Assembly (NCBI GenBank): GCA_964586225.1
Contig: CAZPHD010000004.1
Span: 1 to 64,000, forward strand
From: JANJUB01 sp964586225
GTDB lineage: Bacteria; Armatimonadota; Fimbriimonadia; Fimbriimonadales; Fimbriimonadaceae
Direction: 5' to 3'
Length of the DNA stretch: 64,000 nucleotides
In this document: positions 18,256 to 26,570 of the stretch, piece after piece
How the letters are laid out: the number at the start of each line of letters is the position of its first letter
Position numbering within the stretch: the stretch's first letter is position 1
The notes under the pieces: model-generated
What the model was told of the DNA's origin: nothing
What the model saw: only the letters and a program-made list of their open reading frames with translations
The model's database searches: none
Position numbers and translations under genes: made by a program

Positions 18256-18648
18256 ATGAAGAAGTTGATCATGCCGCTGCGGGTTGTCGCCGCGCTCGCG
18301 CTGGTTGTGCTGGTGGGTGCGTTTTGGCAGGAGTCTGCGCTGCTCAGCCGGGCTGAGCTGGTGCAGCGAATGAAGGTCCACGAGCCGGCCATGGCCGAGT
18401 TGCTCGGTGAAGTCGGAACGCCCATCGGTGAGCCGCAGCGCATGATCATCTCCGATCCGAGTGTGTTCCTCGAAGCCCGCGGCGATCAGGGCCAGCGGCT
18501 GGTGGATGACGCTTTGATGCAGACCAAGGGTGTCTATCCGCTTCAGGAGAAGACCGTCGGTTTCGTAGCCGGACTGGTGAAGATGGTTTCCGTCGCCGTC
18601 GCATTGCTCGGGATCCTGGCTTCGTGGTTCCTCGCGCGAAGACCCTAA
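18256..18648 (+). CDS. Small two-TM membrane protein
   Basis: A 130-aa protein with N- and C-terminal hydrophobic segments (LRVVAALALVVLVGAFWQES and GLVKMVSVAVALLGILASWF) flanking a ~65-residue extracytoplasmic part. No family recognised. It is 3 bp downstream of the YceI gene, so probably in the same transcript and acting at the envelope. Confidence 0.65.
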   Translation: MKKLIMPLRVVAALALVVLVGAFWQESALLSRAELVQRMKVHEPAMAELLGEVGTPIGEPQRMIISDPSVFLEARGDQGQRLVDDALMQTKGVYPLQEKTVGFVAGLVKMVSVAVALLGILASWFLARRP

Positions 18649-18649
18649 A

Positions 18650-18676
18650 GTAGCACGGGCGTCTCGCCCAGGCTAC
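18650..18676. terminator. Nested hairpin between convergent genes
   Basis: GTAGC-AC-GGGCG-tct-CGCCC-AG-GCTAC forms a two-part stem (18650-18676) between the small membrane protein stop and the alaS stop, overlapping the latter. A bidirectional terminator or repeat is likely. Confidence 0.5.
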
Positions 18677-21552
18677 GGGCTCAACAACTGGTTAACAACA
18701 GCGAGGGCCTCGTCGATCTTCGACAGGTCCTTGCCACCGGCTGTCGCGAACTCAGGTCGGCCGCCGCCGCCGCCGCCCGCGATCTTCGCCACCTCACGCA
18801 CCAGATTGCCCGCGTGAGCACCGTTGGCCAGAGCCGCCGTGCCGACCTTCGCGACAAAACTCACCTTGCCGTCGCCAACAATCGCCGCCACGACCACCAA
18901 GTCCGGGTTTGCAGCCACTGCATCATCGACAGCCGTCGCCGCGATTTTGGGATCGAGGTTGTCATACCGCGGCGTCCACACCCGCACCTTGCCAGCCGTG
19001 CGAAAGGCCGGAGCCTCCGACCCGCTGCCGCCCTTCGCAAGCTGCTGTTCGGCACGTTCGCGGCGCTTCCGCTCTTCTCGCGCAGCCTCCAGATGCTTCT
19101 CGATCGAGTGCACAAGGTCATTCGGCGTGCTCTTGAGCAACCCGGCTGCCTGGCGCAACGTCTCCGACTGTTGGCGAACCAACTCATACGCTGATTCGCC
19201 AGTTACGGCCTCGATGCGCCGCACGCCACTGGCTGCCGACGCCTCATGCACGATCCGGAATAGGCCGATCTCGCTTGTCTGCCGCACGTGACATCCGCCG
19301 CACAGTTCGCGGCTGAAGTCGCCGACTTCGACCATGCGCACGCGATCGCCATACTTCTCGCCAAACAGGGCCATCGCGCCGCGCGCCCGCGCTTCGGCAA
19401 TCGGGATGTCTTGATAGATCGTGACCGGCACACCACCTAGGGCAACCTCATTCACGATCGCCTCGACGCGCATCAGTTCGTCCTCGGTCATCGCCTTGCC
19501 GTGCGTGAAGTCGAACCGCAGATGATCGGGTGAAACGAGCGAGCCCGCCTGCGTCACATGCTTGCCGAGCACTTCGCGGAGGGCGGCATGGAGCAAGTGG
19601 GTTGCGCTGTGGTTGCGGATGATCCGATTTCGGCGGGCGGCATCCACGCGGGCAAACACCGGCACGAAGAAGACTCCGGCCTCAAGCACCTCGGTCATTT
19701 CTTCGGGGCTGAACCCGGCCATCGGGTGGGGCGCCGCATTGCCTTGACGCGCAACGGCTGCGCGAATCTGGTCCTCGTGCATTCCCGGCACGAGCGGGAG
19801 GGCCTCAAGGATCGTGTCGTGCCAGATCATGCCCAGTTCGCGCCAGGTATTGGTGACGCTGAACCGAAACGTCGGCCCCTCGATGAGTCCCGTATCGCCT
19901 ACTTGCCCCCCCGACTCAGCATAGAACGGCGTTTCGGTGAGGCAGAGTTGGAACTCGCCGGTGGTCAGTCCATCGGGGCCGAACCGCGGGCTGATTTGCA
20001 TGATCTCGGCGGTCGTTTCGAGGCGGTCGTAGCCGACAAAGTGGGTGAACGGAGTTGCGCGCGAAGAGGCAATGATGAGCAGCCGCTCCTCGCCCCCGCC
20101 GTATACGGTGTCCATGTCGCTCGCGCCGCGGCTGCGCTCTTGCGCTTCTTTGAGCGCGACTTCGTAGCCGTCTTCGTCCACCGATACCCCCGCCTCTTCG
20201 CAGAGTTCCTTGGTGACTTCGAGCGGGAAGCCGTAGGTGTCGTAGAGCTTGAAGGCAACGGCTCCCGACAGCATCTTGTTGCCAGAGTTCGCCAACTCGT
20301 CCAACTGGTCCGAGAGCAACGCTTGCCCCGCGTTCATCGTGCGCCGGAACTGGGTCTCCTCGTTCAGCAATGTCTCGACGATCACGTCCTTGCGGTCCAT
20401 CAGCTCGAAGTAGTGATCGCCCATCGCCTCGACAACGCCCTCGTAGACCAAGTGAAAGAACGGCTGGTCGAAGCCGAGCACGCGCAACCCCTTGAGCACC
20501 GCGCGCCGAATCAGGCGGCGAAGCACGTAGCCGCGGCCCGTGTTCGACGGCAGGATGCCGTCGGCGATGCAGAAGCACGCGGTGCGAATGTGGTCGGCAA
20601 TGATGCGGATCGCTCGGGCCTCCTCCTCCGAAACTCCCCCTCTCCTCGAATGATTGTTTCGAGGGGAGGGGGTTGGGGGGTGGGGTCGAAGCTGTTCGAT
20701 CCGCTCGATGATCGGCGTGAACAGGTCACTCTCGTAAACGCTCTTCAGCCCGTTCAGCACGGCGATGGTGCGCTCCAGCCCCATGCCCGTGTCCACGCTT
20801 TGAAAGGGCAGATTGGGCATCCCCTCCTTGATGTAGCCTTCGTTCGGACGCTCCGGGTTGCGGAGCCGCCCTTGCCACTCGTATTGGATGAACACGTCGT
20901 TCCAGATTTCGAGCCACTTGCCGTCGGCTTCGTCGCGAAGATAGTCCTCGCGGGTGTATGGGCCACTGGGAGGGGGCGTCGAGTCGGTCCAGTAGAACAT
21001 CTCGGAGTTCGGGCCACACGGGCCGGGCGGGCCTGACGAGAACGCGCCCGCGGGCCAGTAGTTGGTCTCTTCGTCAAGGCGGAAGACGCGATTTGCCGGA
21101 TCAATCCCGGCCGGTACGAGCTGGTCGCGCCACGCGTTATACGCCTCGTCGTCTTCTTCGAACACGGTGAACGCTAGCCGATGCGGATCAAGCCCTAGCC
21201 ACTCGGGGGAAGTTAGGAACTCCCACGAGTAGGCGATCGCGTCTTTCTTGAAGTAGTCACCGAACGAGAAGTTGCCCATCATCTCGAAGAAGGTGAGGTG
21301 GGTGAGGTCACCGACGGTCTCAATGTCGCCGGTGCGAACGCACTTTTGAGCGGTGGTGAGGCGCTTACTGGGCGGCTCGGCGGCTCCGCGAAAGAACGGC
21401 TTGAACTGCACCATGCCCGCCCCGTTGAAGAGGAGAGACTCGTCGAGGCGCCCGGTCACGTCGTAGGGCACGAGCGACCCCGACGGGAACACGGTGTGGC
21501 CCTTGGACTCGAAGAAGCGAAGGTATTTGAGACGCAGTTCACGCGCGGTCAT
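18673..21552 (-). CDS. alaS: Alanyl-tRNA synthetase
   Basis: A 959-aa enzyme charging tRNA-Ala. Class II core at the N-terminus (TARELRLKYLRFFESKGHTV, LTHLTFFEMMGNFSFGDYF), editing domain with NHSATHLLH (HxxxH) and CGGCHV (CxxxH), and a glycine-rich C-terminal domain (KIAGGGGGGRPEFA). The open frame continues upstream to 21669, but ATG 21552 is the family start. An insertion near residue ~290-310 (the segment with HPPTPSPRNNHSRR) is encoded by a palindromic repeat that also occurs just upstream of the gene, making the protein longer than the usual ~880 aa. It lies downstream of comM on the same strand. Confidence 0.96.
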   Translation of the reverse strand: MTARELRLKYLRFFESKGHTVFPSGSLVPYDVTGRLDESLLFNGAGMVQFKPFFRGAAEPPSKRLTTAQKCVRTGDIETVGDLTHLTFFEMMGNFSFGDYFKKDAIAYSWEFLTSPEWLGLDPHRLAFTVFEEDDEAYNAWRDQLVPAGIDPANRVFRLDEETNYWPAGAFSSGPPGPCGPNSEMFYWTDSTPPPSGPYTREDYLRDEADGKWLEIWNDVFIQYEWQGRLRNPERPNEGYIKEGMPNLPFQSVDTGMGLERTIAVLNGLKSVYESDLFTPIIERIEQLRPHPPTPSPRNNHSRRGGVSEEEARAIRIIADHIRTACFCIADGILPSNTGRGYVLRRLIRRAVLKGLRVLGFDQPFFHLVYEGVVEAMGDHYFELMDRKDVIVETLLNEETQFRRTMNAGQALLSDQLDELANSGNKMLSGAVAFKLYDTYGFPLEVTKELCEEAGVSVDEDGYEVALKEAQERSRGASDMDTVYGGGEERLLIIASSRATPFTHFVGYDRLETTAEIMQISPRFGPDGLTTGEFQLCLTETPFYAESGGQVGDTGLIEGPTFRFSVTNTWRELGMIWHDTILEALPLVPGMHEDQIRAAVARQGNAAPHPMAGFSPEEMTEVLEAGVFFVPVFARVDAARRNRIIRNHSATHLLHAALREVLGKHVTQAGSLVSPDHLRFDFTHGKAMTEDELMRVEAIVNEVALGGVPVTIYQDIPIAEARARGAMALFGEKYGDRVRMVEVGDFSRELCGGCHVRQTSEIGLFRIVHEASAASGVRRIEAVTGESAYELVRQQSETLRQAAGLLKSTPNDLVHSIEKHLEAAREERKRRERAEQQLAKGGSGSEAPAFRTAGKVRVWTPRYDNLDPKIAATAVDDAVAANPDLVVVAAIVGDGKVSFVAKVGTAALANGAHAGNLVREVAKIAGGGGGGRPEFATAGGKDLSKIDEALAVVNQLLSP
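20632..20686. repeat. Palindromic repeat element inside alaS
   Basis: CCCCCTCTCCTCGAA (20636-20650), TGATTG, then TTCGAGGGGAGGGGG gives a 14-of-15 bp stem, followed by TTGGGGGGTGGGG. It is translated in frame within alaS. A second copy lies at 21583-21620. Confidence 0.85.
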
Positions 21553-21582
21553 GATGTGCCCTCTAGGGTACCAGGGAACCCG

Positions 21583-21620
21583 AACTCCCCCTCTCCTCAA
21601 GTGATCGTCTCGAGGGGGGA
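21583..21620. repeat. Second copy of the palindromic repeat, comM-alaS gap
   Basis: AACTCCCCCTCTCCTC, then AAGTGATCGT and CTCGAGGGGGGAG, clearly related to the copy in alaS but with a weaker stem. It lies between the comM stop (21632) and the alaS start (21552). Confidence 0.8.
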
Positions 21621-21631
21621 GCGCGATGGAA

Positions 21632-22108
21632 CTACCCCTCGGCGCGCTCGCGATACTGAACCGCTTCACTCAAGTGCGTCTTCGTCACTTGATCCACCCC
21701 CGCCAGATCCGCGATGGTGCGGCTCACCTTCAACAGCCGGTCAAACACTCGCGCACTCAGGTTCAGCCGGTTCATCACCACGCGCATGAAATCCGTGCAC
21801 TCCTCATCCAAAACAATCAGCTCGCGGATCTCGCGCGGCGCCATTTTCGCGTTCGTGCGGTTGTTACCCAGCCGCGCGTGTTGCCGCAGCCGCGCCGCGA
21901 CGACCCGATCCCGAATGGCCGACGAGGGCTCGCCCGGTTGCATGCCAAGCAACTCCTCGGGCTTCAATCGCGGCACTTCAAGCTGCAAGTCGATGCGATC
22001 AAGCAAGGGACCGCTGATCTTCGACGCATACTTGCCGCACGTCGCCGGGCTCGACACGCATTTCTGTTCCGGCAATCCTCGGAACCCGCACGGACACGGA
22101 TTCATCGC
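21632..22108 (-). pseudogene. comM: ComM, 3' fragment (gene split by prophage)
   Basis: C-terminal ~159 codons of the Mg-chelatase-like AAA+ protein ComM/YifB, a branch-migration helicase needed for natural transformation in several bacteria. It begins at GAMNPCPCGFRGLPEQKCVS and continues through ISGPLLDRIDLQLEVPRLKP and the C-terminal LNLSARVFDRLLKVSRTIAD. The 5' fragment is at 61775-62814; the two join exactly at the conserved Gly-Ala before MNPCPCG, total ~505 codons, the normal length. The frame runs into phage DNA to 22210 but that part is not ComM. Confidence 0.95.
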
Positions 22109-22130
22109 CCCAGCAATGATATCTTTACCG
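22095..22130. other. attL, left prophage junction
   Basis: Host sequence ends at GGATTCATC-GC (GC at 22107-22108) and phage sequence follows (CCCAGCAATGATATC). attR has TTTT-GC-ACCTACCAG (GC at 61775-61776). The aligned GCNCC gives only a 2-bp contiguous core, as expected of large serine integrases. Confidence 0.75.
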
Positions 22131-22141
22131 TGCCAGTGCGC

Positions 22142-22147
22142 TAAACT
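22142..22147 (+). promoter_or_regulatory. -10-like box of integrase gene
   Basis: TAAACT lies 7 nt before ATG 22155, with no Shine-Dalgarno sequence. This TANNNT spacing predicts a leaderless integrase transcript. Confidence 0.4.
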
Positions 22148-22154
22148 GTGAGAC

Positions 22155-23822
22155 ATGGACCGGACACGAGCATACATCAGGTTATCCAGACTCCGCGAGG
22201 GGGACGACAAGCTGTCGCCTCAGGTACAGCTGGACATGGCAAGGAACATCTGCCAGGCTCGCGGATGGGTGCTCGATGAGGATTCCAGCCTCGCAAACCA
22301 AGACCTCGACGTCAGCGGATATTCGGTCAAGTGGCGCGAGCGCCCAGGACTGATGAGACACTTCGAGGATGCCAGACAGGGCAAGTTTGACCGACTCGTC
22401 ATCTATGCTGTTGACCGTCTCGGGCGCAATACAGCAGACACTCTCCAAGCATGGGACGAGTTTGAGCGAGCTGGTTGTACGGTATATGCCATCCGCGAAT
22501 CTGTGGACAGTTCGACTGCCACGGGCATGCTCTTGCGCAACATCCTTGCATCTGTCGCTGAGATGGAGTCGAGCAACACCAGTGCTCGCATTAAAGCCAA
22601 TGTCGAGGCACGTGCCAAGGCAGGCAGGTTGCACGGAGGACGTTTACCCGCATGGCTGGTGCGTGATGCAGACAACAACATCATTATCAATGAGCCTGTC
22701 GCTGATGCTGTGCGGCTGGCCGCCGCACTCAGAATCGAGGGTTATAGCTACACGTACATCACGCGGGAGATAAACCGTCGAGGTCATAGGACAGCCAGCG
22801 GGACGGGGTTTAACAAGTCTTGGATTGTCAAACTGTTCACTTGGGATTGGGTCGAGACGATGTATGGCACTGCATACACCCGACGTCGAGGACGGCACGC
22901 CACAGACCCCCGAACGGGTCGCAGGACGCCACGAGGCGAACCCATCGCCATCCCCAACGCCTACCCGCCAATCATTGATGAGCAGACATACCAGCGACTG
23001 CTCGTCGTCGCGACCGCAAAGCGTGATGATGTACAGACAAAGGACAGAGCATCTGAACGCTGGATGCTAAATGGTGTCTTCAAGTGCTCCATCTGTGGTG
23101 GACGCATGGGTGTCCACAGCCGCAAGCGTCCTGACGGTACGACAAGGCGAACCTACTTCTGCGAATCACACAATGACGACCCAACAGCCGTCGAGCATCC
23201 CATCAGCCGGGTTGACGGCGATATGGTTGAACTTGCCGTGCTGGTTGCACTGAGTCCAATGCTGACGCTGATTGAACGCGAGTTACCAACAGCAAAGCCT
23301 CGACCAGCCATGCGGTCAGAGCGCGAGGTACGCAAAGAACTCGACAGAGTCGTCGGACTGTACGCCAAGGGCACCATTGATGAGGCTACGCTGGATGCAC
23401 GAGTAGCAACGCTAAATGATGAACTCTCAGCTATCGCCAGGTTAAGCTCTGTCGCGGATGAACCACTATCCGCGCCGAAGCTAACATCGCGAGTTGCTGT
23501 TCGCAAATGGCTTCAACGACACCATGTCGAGGTTAGCTATCCGGTCTTCATTGAGGGCGAGGCATATCCCACCAACTGGCGCAACCAGTTGGTGACGCCG
23601 GTGCCATTCGTTCGCCTTCGGTGGTCGAAACAAATCTCGGCACTCAGCCCGGTCTATCGCAACGGAGTTCGACCGAAGCGCAAAATCTACGAAGAACGGC
23701 GGAATGACCAGCCGTTTGGCTATTGGACCGCCGACAATCCGATGCCCGAGGTGCCACGGAAGTCAACCAAGGTGTACGAGGTCGAGGTGACAGAGGCGAT
23801 GGTCAAACTGGCAAGACAGTAG
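22155..23822 (+). CDS. Large serine integrase
   Basis: A 555-aa large serine recombinase, the presumed integrase of this prophage. Resolvase N-terminal domain with catalytic Ser11 in YIRLSR, the arginines in YAVDRLGRNTADTL, and the helix E region; then a recombinase domain (PPIIDEQTYQRLL) and a zinc ribbon (CSICGGRMGV...TYFCESHNDD, about residues 312-345), followed by a coiled-coil region. It lies 46 bp inside the left junction, pointing inward, the usual place for such an enzyme. The insertion site in comM and the 2-bp core agree with this class. Confidence 0.94.
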   Translation: MDRTRAYIRLSRLREGDDKLSPQVQLDMARNICQARGWVLDEDSSLANQDLDVSGYSVKWRERPGLMRHFEDARQGKFDRLVIYAVDRLGRNTADTLQAWDEFERAGCTVYAIRESVDSSTATGMLLRNILASVAEMESSNTSARIKANVEARAKAGRLHGGRLPAWLVRDADNNIIINEPVADAVRLAAALRIEGYSYTYITREINRRGHRTASGTGFNKSWIVKLFTWDWVETMYGTAYTRRRGRHATDPRTGRRTPRGEPIAIPNAYPPIIDEQTYQRLLVVATAKRDDVQTKDRASERWMLNGVFKCSICGGRMGVHSRKRPDGTTRRTYFCESHNDDPTAVEHPISRVDGDMVELAVLVALSPMLTLIERELPTAKPRPAMRSEREVRKELDRVVGLYAKGTIDEATLDARVATLNDELSAIARLSSVADEPLSAPKLTSRVAVRKWLQRHHVEVSYPVFIEGEAYPTNWRNQLVTPVPFVRLRWSKQISALSPVYRNGVRPKRKIYEERRNDQPFGYWTADNPMPEVPRKSTKVYEVEVTEAMVKLARQ

Positions 23823-23831
23823 AATCCGGCA

Positions 23832-24173
23832 ATGATTATTGCCCTTGCTCTGGCAGTGCTTGCACCATCAGCTACGCTGGCACCCGTTACCGTCGAGCTG
23901 CGCTTCGACCATCGAACCAAGACGGTCGAAGTCTGGCAAGATGATGAACTAGCCGCTGAGTATGAGTCCAGAGATGGTGACATCTATCGAGAGTTACTGA
24001 ATGTCATACAGGATGGTCAGAGTCAAGATGTACCAAGTCCAATGATGCTGGTCAGGCAGCCTTCAAGTCCTTCATTGCTTCGAGCGCAAATGAGCGCACA
24101 TCATCTAGCTTATCGTACAACACTTGATGGTCTGGTTCCCCGTCCTGGTCATAAGTGGCTAGCTCTGCGATAG
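23832..24173 (+). CDS. Small possibly exported protein
   Basis: A 113-aa frame with a signal-peptide-like start (IIALALAVLAPSATLAPVTV) and an acidic, plausible middle (RFDHRTKTVEVWQDDELAAE). A TAGAAT box lies 6 nt before ATG 23832, again without a Shine-Dalgarno sequence. The 3' third overlaps an antisense small gene and has poor composition, so either the C-terminus or the whole call may be wrong. No family recognised. Confidence 0.4.
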   Translation: MIIALALAVLAPSATLAPVTVELRFDHRTKTVEVWQDDELAAEYESRDGDIYRELLNVIQDGQSQDVPSPMMLVRQPSSPSLLRAQMSAHHLAYRTTLDGLVPRPGHKWLALR

Positions 24174-24216
24174 CTAGTAGTGATTTGGTGATTTTGGTGT
24201 ATTGTGTTGGTGCCAT
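24052..24216 (-). CDS. Small acidic protein
   Basis: A 54-aa protein (MAPTQYTKITKSLLAIAELA...MKDLKAA), helical and acidic, unknown family. ATG 24216 is chosen because TACTAT (minus strand, 24228-24223) lies 6 nt upstream, a leaderless-type promoter. It overlaps the 3' part of the plus-strand frame 23832-24173. It could be a small regulator at the edge of the replication region. Confidence 0.5.
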   Translation of the reverse strand: MAPTQYTKITKSLLAIAELATYDQDGEPDHQVLYDKLDDVRSFALEAMKDLKAA

Positions 24217-24239
24217 GTTTATATAGTATCGCATCTCGA

Positions 24240-24690
24240 CACCAAATATTCCAACTCAGCCAAATATTACAGAATATTACAGAAGCTAAGTGCATCGGAT
24301 AAGCAACAAGATGTCGCTACTTGTTAAACACCTATTCTTACTGCCTGTGCGCCTCACTGGCGCGATTTAGCGTTCCACCTGCCTAAGAAGACCTGATATG
24401 TCTGTACGCGCGCGTATGGTCCAATATGGACCAATCTCCTAATCTTGTGCAAGACCAGCGTAGCTGGCTTGCTCTTGCGAGCGGAGCGACTGGGGTGTTG
24501 GGGGCGTAGCACCCCAACTAAGTGCCGTTCTTCGGCACCACTCTCCGGGAATACTCTTCTTCAAAATTCTTATTCCTTCAGGCAGGAGGGCAAAGCCCGA
24601 CCTTCCATCCTAAAGGATTAGATAATAAAGGAAGGATATCTCTTTAGGATATATGCGACCCGCCAAACCGTCTCGATTTAGGTTCAAATA
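24240..24690. other. AT-rich, hairpin-rich segment of putative origin
   Basis: A gene-free stretch between the small acidic gene and the iterons. It contains AT-rich direct repeats (AATATTACAG twice, about 24265-24285), the inverted repeat TGGTCC-AATAT-GGACCA (24417-24433), GTTGGGG-GCGTAGCA-CCCCAAC (24497-24518) and GTGCCG-TTCTT-CGGCAC (24522-24538), then AT-rich AAAGGATTAGATAATAAAGG (about 24612-24631). This layout of unwinding-type and hairpin DNA next to iterons and a rep-like gene suggests a replication origin. Confidence 0.5.
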
Positions 24691-24692
24691 TA

Positions 24693-24810
24693 GAAGTGAG
24701 AACAGGTCACGCCTAGAAGTGAGAACAGGTCACTTTTGAAGTGAGAACAGGTCAAAGTTGGGATATCGTAGAAGTGAGAACAGGTCAAGCATAGAAGTGA
24801 GAACACCTCG
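24693..24810 (+). repeat. Five iteron-like direct repeats (GAAGTGAGAACAGGTCA)
   Basis: Copies start at 24693, 24716, 24738, 24771 and 24794; the first four are identical over 17 bp and the fifth ends ACACCTCG. Start-to-start distances of 23, 22, 33 and 23 bp are two or three helical turns, so a protein would bind one DNA face. They lie 137 bp before the rep-like start. Confidence 0.85.
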
Positions 24811-24946
24811 ACTGGTGGCTTCGATTCGAGAATTTCCCCAAATCGCATAATAGGAGGTAGGTCTTAGTGACTCAATCTCCTAAGTGTCTACATGTAGGAT
24901 GGCAGCGCGTGGTGACTTCCGCGCTAGCCCCCTACACAGGAGTCAC

Positions 24947-26149
24947 ATGCATACATATACTTTTGACCAGCGCGAGGCGCGACGCCTCGACCTCGATAGA
25001 ATCGCCCGCAATCAACTAGAAGGCGACTTAACCACTGATTCAGCACGCAACGCATTTTGCGCTCGACTGAGCGATATGCCTGATGTGGAGATTCCAGAAC
25101 GCGCAGACACCGATGATTACCTGACTGCGTGTGAGCAACTCTACAGAACCTTCCGTGGTGAGCAGTATGCACCGAAGGACATGACTCTGTATCACGCTGT
25201 GTGCGACCGAGTCGCTCGCAAAGCAGGTTATGTCAGCTTCGACGACACCTCCAAACTGGAATTCCAGCCGCTGGTTCAACAGGAACTTCGTGCCTATCAA
25301 ATCCAGGGCGTCAACATCACCCGCGTCCGAGCGACCGAAGAACTGATTGACCGTCATGCAACCATCATCTATGGGCGGCTGAGTAAGCGTCTCAAACTTG
25401 GCAAGCACCGGTCAACACGAACCAAAAGCGACTGGCAGGCACTCGCCATGTCCATTGACAGCATCCTGCGGGCCAGCCCCAACGTTGCAGTCAGCGTCAG
25501 TCAGCTTGCAACGTCCTTGGGAGTCACCAGCGATGAGATTAGGCACTGCGCCAAGTTCACGTTCATCCAACCTCTGGACGGCAAGCAGGGCACTCAGGCG
25601 TATCACGCGGTGAATGTCGAAGGTAAGCGCATCTCCCATGACAAGCGGTGCCAGACCGCACAGCCACACCACGGGTATATCTTCGTGAGCAAAGCTGAGT
25701 CAGTCCACGAGGTTCAGCGCGCCCTCGACTCCTTGCAAGATGGAATGAGCGGTCTTCGATGGCGCAAAGCTACGGGCATGATGGCTGAGAGGTTCTACGC
25801 GGCCAAAGCCGCGCTACTCGAAGCAGGCATGACTATTGAGGCATCAGGCGTTCGTGGCGCAAAGGTCTACACCAGAGCCTATGGTGACATCGAACTGGCA
25901 AAAGCCCTCTATGTAAAGCCACGGGCTGTCAGGACAAAGCAGGTCGAACCAGCTGAAGTTCAGCCAGCGAAGCAATCAATCCTAGATGCGCCCAAGCGCA
26001 TTGGTATCGTCAGACGCACCAGCAACAATCCAATCGTTGATTACCTGCCTGAGTCTGCACACCGAATGGAGCAAACATGGCGCAAGCTCAATACACGCCG
26101 ACAGCAATCTACATCACTAGATGATGCACTTGCAGGTCTTCGAGCGTGA
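24947..26149 (+). CDS. Putative replication initiator
   Basis: A 400-aa basic protein without a family I recognise. It contains a possible winged-helix segment (NVAVSVSQLATSLGVTSDEI, about residues 178-197) and a Lys/Arg-rich C-terminus (PKRIGIVRRTSNNPIVDYLP). ATG 24947 is supported by CAGGAG 5 nt upstream; the longer frame from GTG 24884 lacks support. Its position right after five iterons and an AT-rich region is the argument for a Rep/initiator role. It could equally be a phage regulatory DNA-binding protein acting at those repeats. Confidence 0.5.
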   Translation: MHTYTFDQREARRLDLDRIARNQLEGDLTTDSARNAFCARLSDMPDVEIPERADTDDYLTACEQLYRTFRGEQYAPKDMTLYHAVCDRVARKAGYVSFDDTSKLEFQPLVQQELRAYQIQGVNITRVRATEELIDRHATIIYGRLSKRLKLGKHRSTRTKSDWQALAMSIDSILRASPNVAVSVSQLATSLGVTSDEIRHCAKFTFIQPLDGKQGTQAYHAVNVEGKRISHDKRCQTAQPHHGYIFVSKAESVHEVQRALDSLQDGMSGLRWRKATGMMAERFYAAKAALLEAGMTIEASGVRGAKVYTRAYGDIELAKALYVKPRAVRTKQVEPAEVQPAKQSILDAPKRIGIVRRTSNNPIVDYLPESAHRMEQTWRKLNTRRQQSTSLDDALAGLRA

Positions 26150-26183
26150 TTGTCGAAGAATCACATAATAACTACGTGCAACC

Positions 26184-26441
26184 ATGACCACCGCTGGAAT
26201 AGTCCTACTCTCAACTGAACTGAACCTCAGTTCTACGCCAAAGTCTTTGACTCGATTGGCGTTTGAGACAGGATTCAAGCCATCATTCGTCGCGCTGGCA
26301 TTGCGACGTCTGATTCAAGATGGTCGTTGCCGATACATCTCGACTCAGGGATTTGTCAGCTGGGATGAAGAAGAACTACTTAACCAGCTTGCTACCGACG
26401 TGTGTCGCGACCTTATCGGTCGTGCTTATGGCGAGGAATAA
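26184..26441 (+). CDS. Small winged-helix-like protein
   Basis: An 85-aa protein; STPKSLTRLAFETGFKPSFV and ALALRRLIQDGRCRYISTQG look like a winged helix with its recognition helix and wing. It follows the rep-like gene by 34 bp in the same direction and may be a partner or regulator. No family identified. Confidence 0.55.
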   Translation: MTTAGIVLLSTELNLSSTPKSLTRLAFETGFKPSFVALALRRLIQDGRCRYISTQGFVSWDEEELLNQLATDVCRDLIGRAYGEE

Positions 26442-26446
26442 ACACA

Positions 26447-26524
26447 TGCTGGCGGCTGGTCGGTAATCAGGTCTGGGCTCATAACCCCGATAAACTCGGT
26501 TCAACTCCGAGGCTTCAGCACCCA
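26447..26524 (+). tRNA. tRNA-like, anticodon CAT, initiator-type
   Basis: Anticodon loop CTCATAA (26478-26484) lies between GGG and CCC, the three G:C pairs typical of initiator tRNA. The T arm is perfect (CTCGG-TTCAACT-CCGAG, 26495-26511). The D loop carries GG (26462-26463). The acceptor pairs 26447-26453 with 26514-26520 (six of seven, U1:A72), then C and an encoded CCA (26522-26524). Two extra bases between T stem and acceptor, and a weak D stem, make the cloverleaf imperfect. Confidence 0.6.
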
Positions 26525-26530
26525 AATTGA

Positions 26531-26559
26531 TTTTGCTCGCCGTTTAACAGCGAGCAAAA
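26531..26559. terminator. 10-bp stem terminator, convergent
   Basis: TTTTGCTCGC (26531-26540), 9-nt loop, GCGAGCAAAA (26550-26559). The stem is perfect and U/A-flanked in both directions. It separates the rightward rep/tRNA unit from the leftward zinc-protein/sigma unit. Confidence 0.75.
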
Positions 26560-26570
26560 GTCTTCAAGTC

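Noticed and set aside
19558..21036. 492-aa plus-strand frame
   Set aside because: Antisense shadow of alaS with no domain pattern.
22095..22160. Integration into a tRNA gene
   Set aside because: The junction is inside comM; the only tRNA-like sequence lies inside the phage at 26447.
24693..24810. CRISPR array
   Set aside because: Repeats are 17 bp with 5-16 bp spacers at whole helical turns and no cas genes nearby; this is iteron or operator geometry. The Cas4-like gene at 30866 is not linked to any array.
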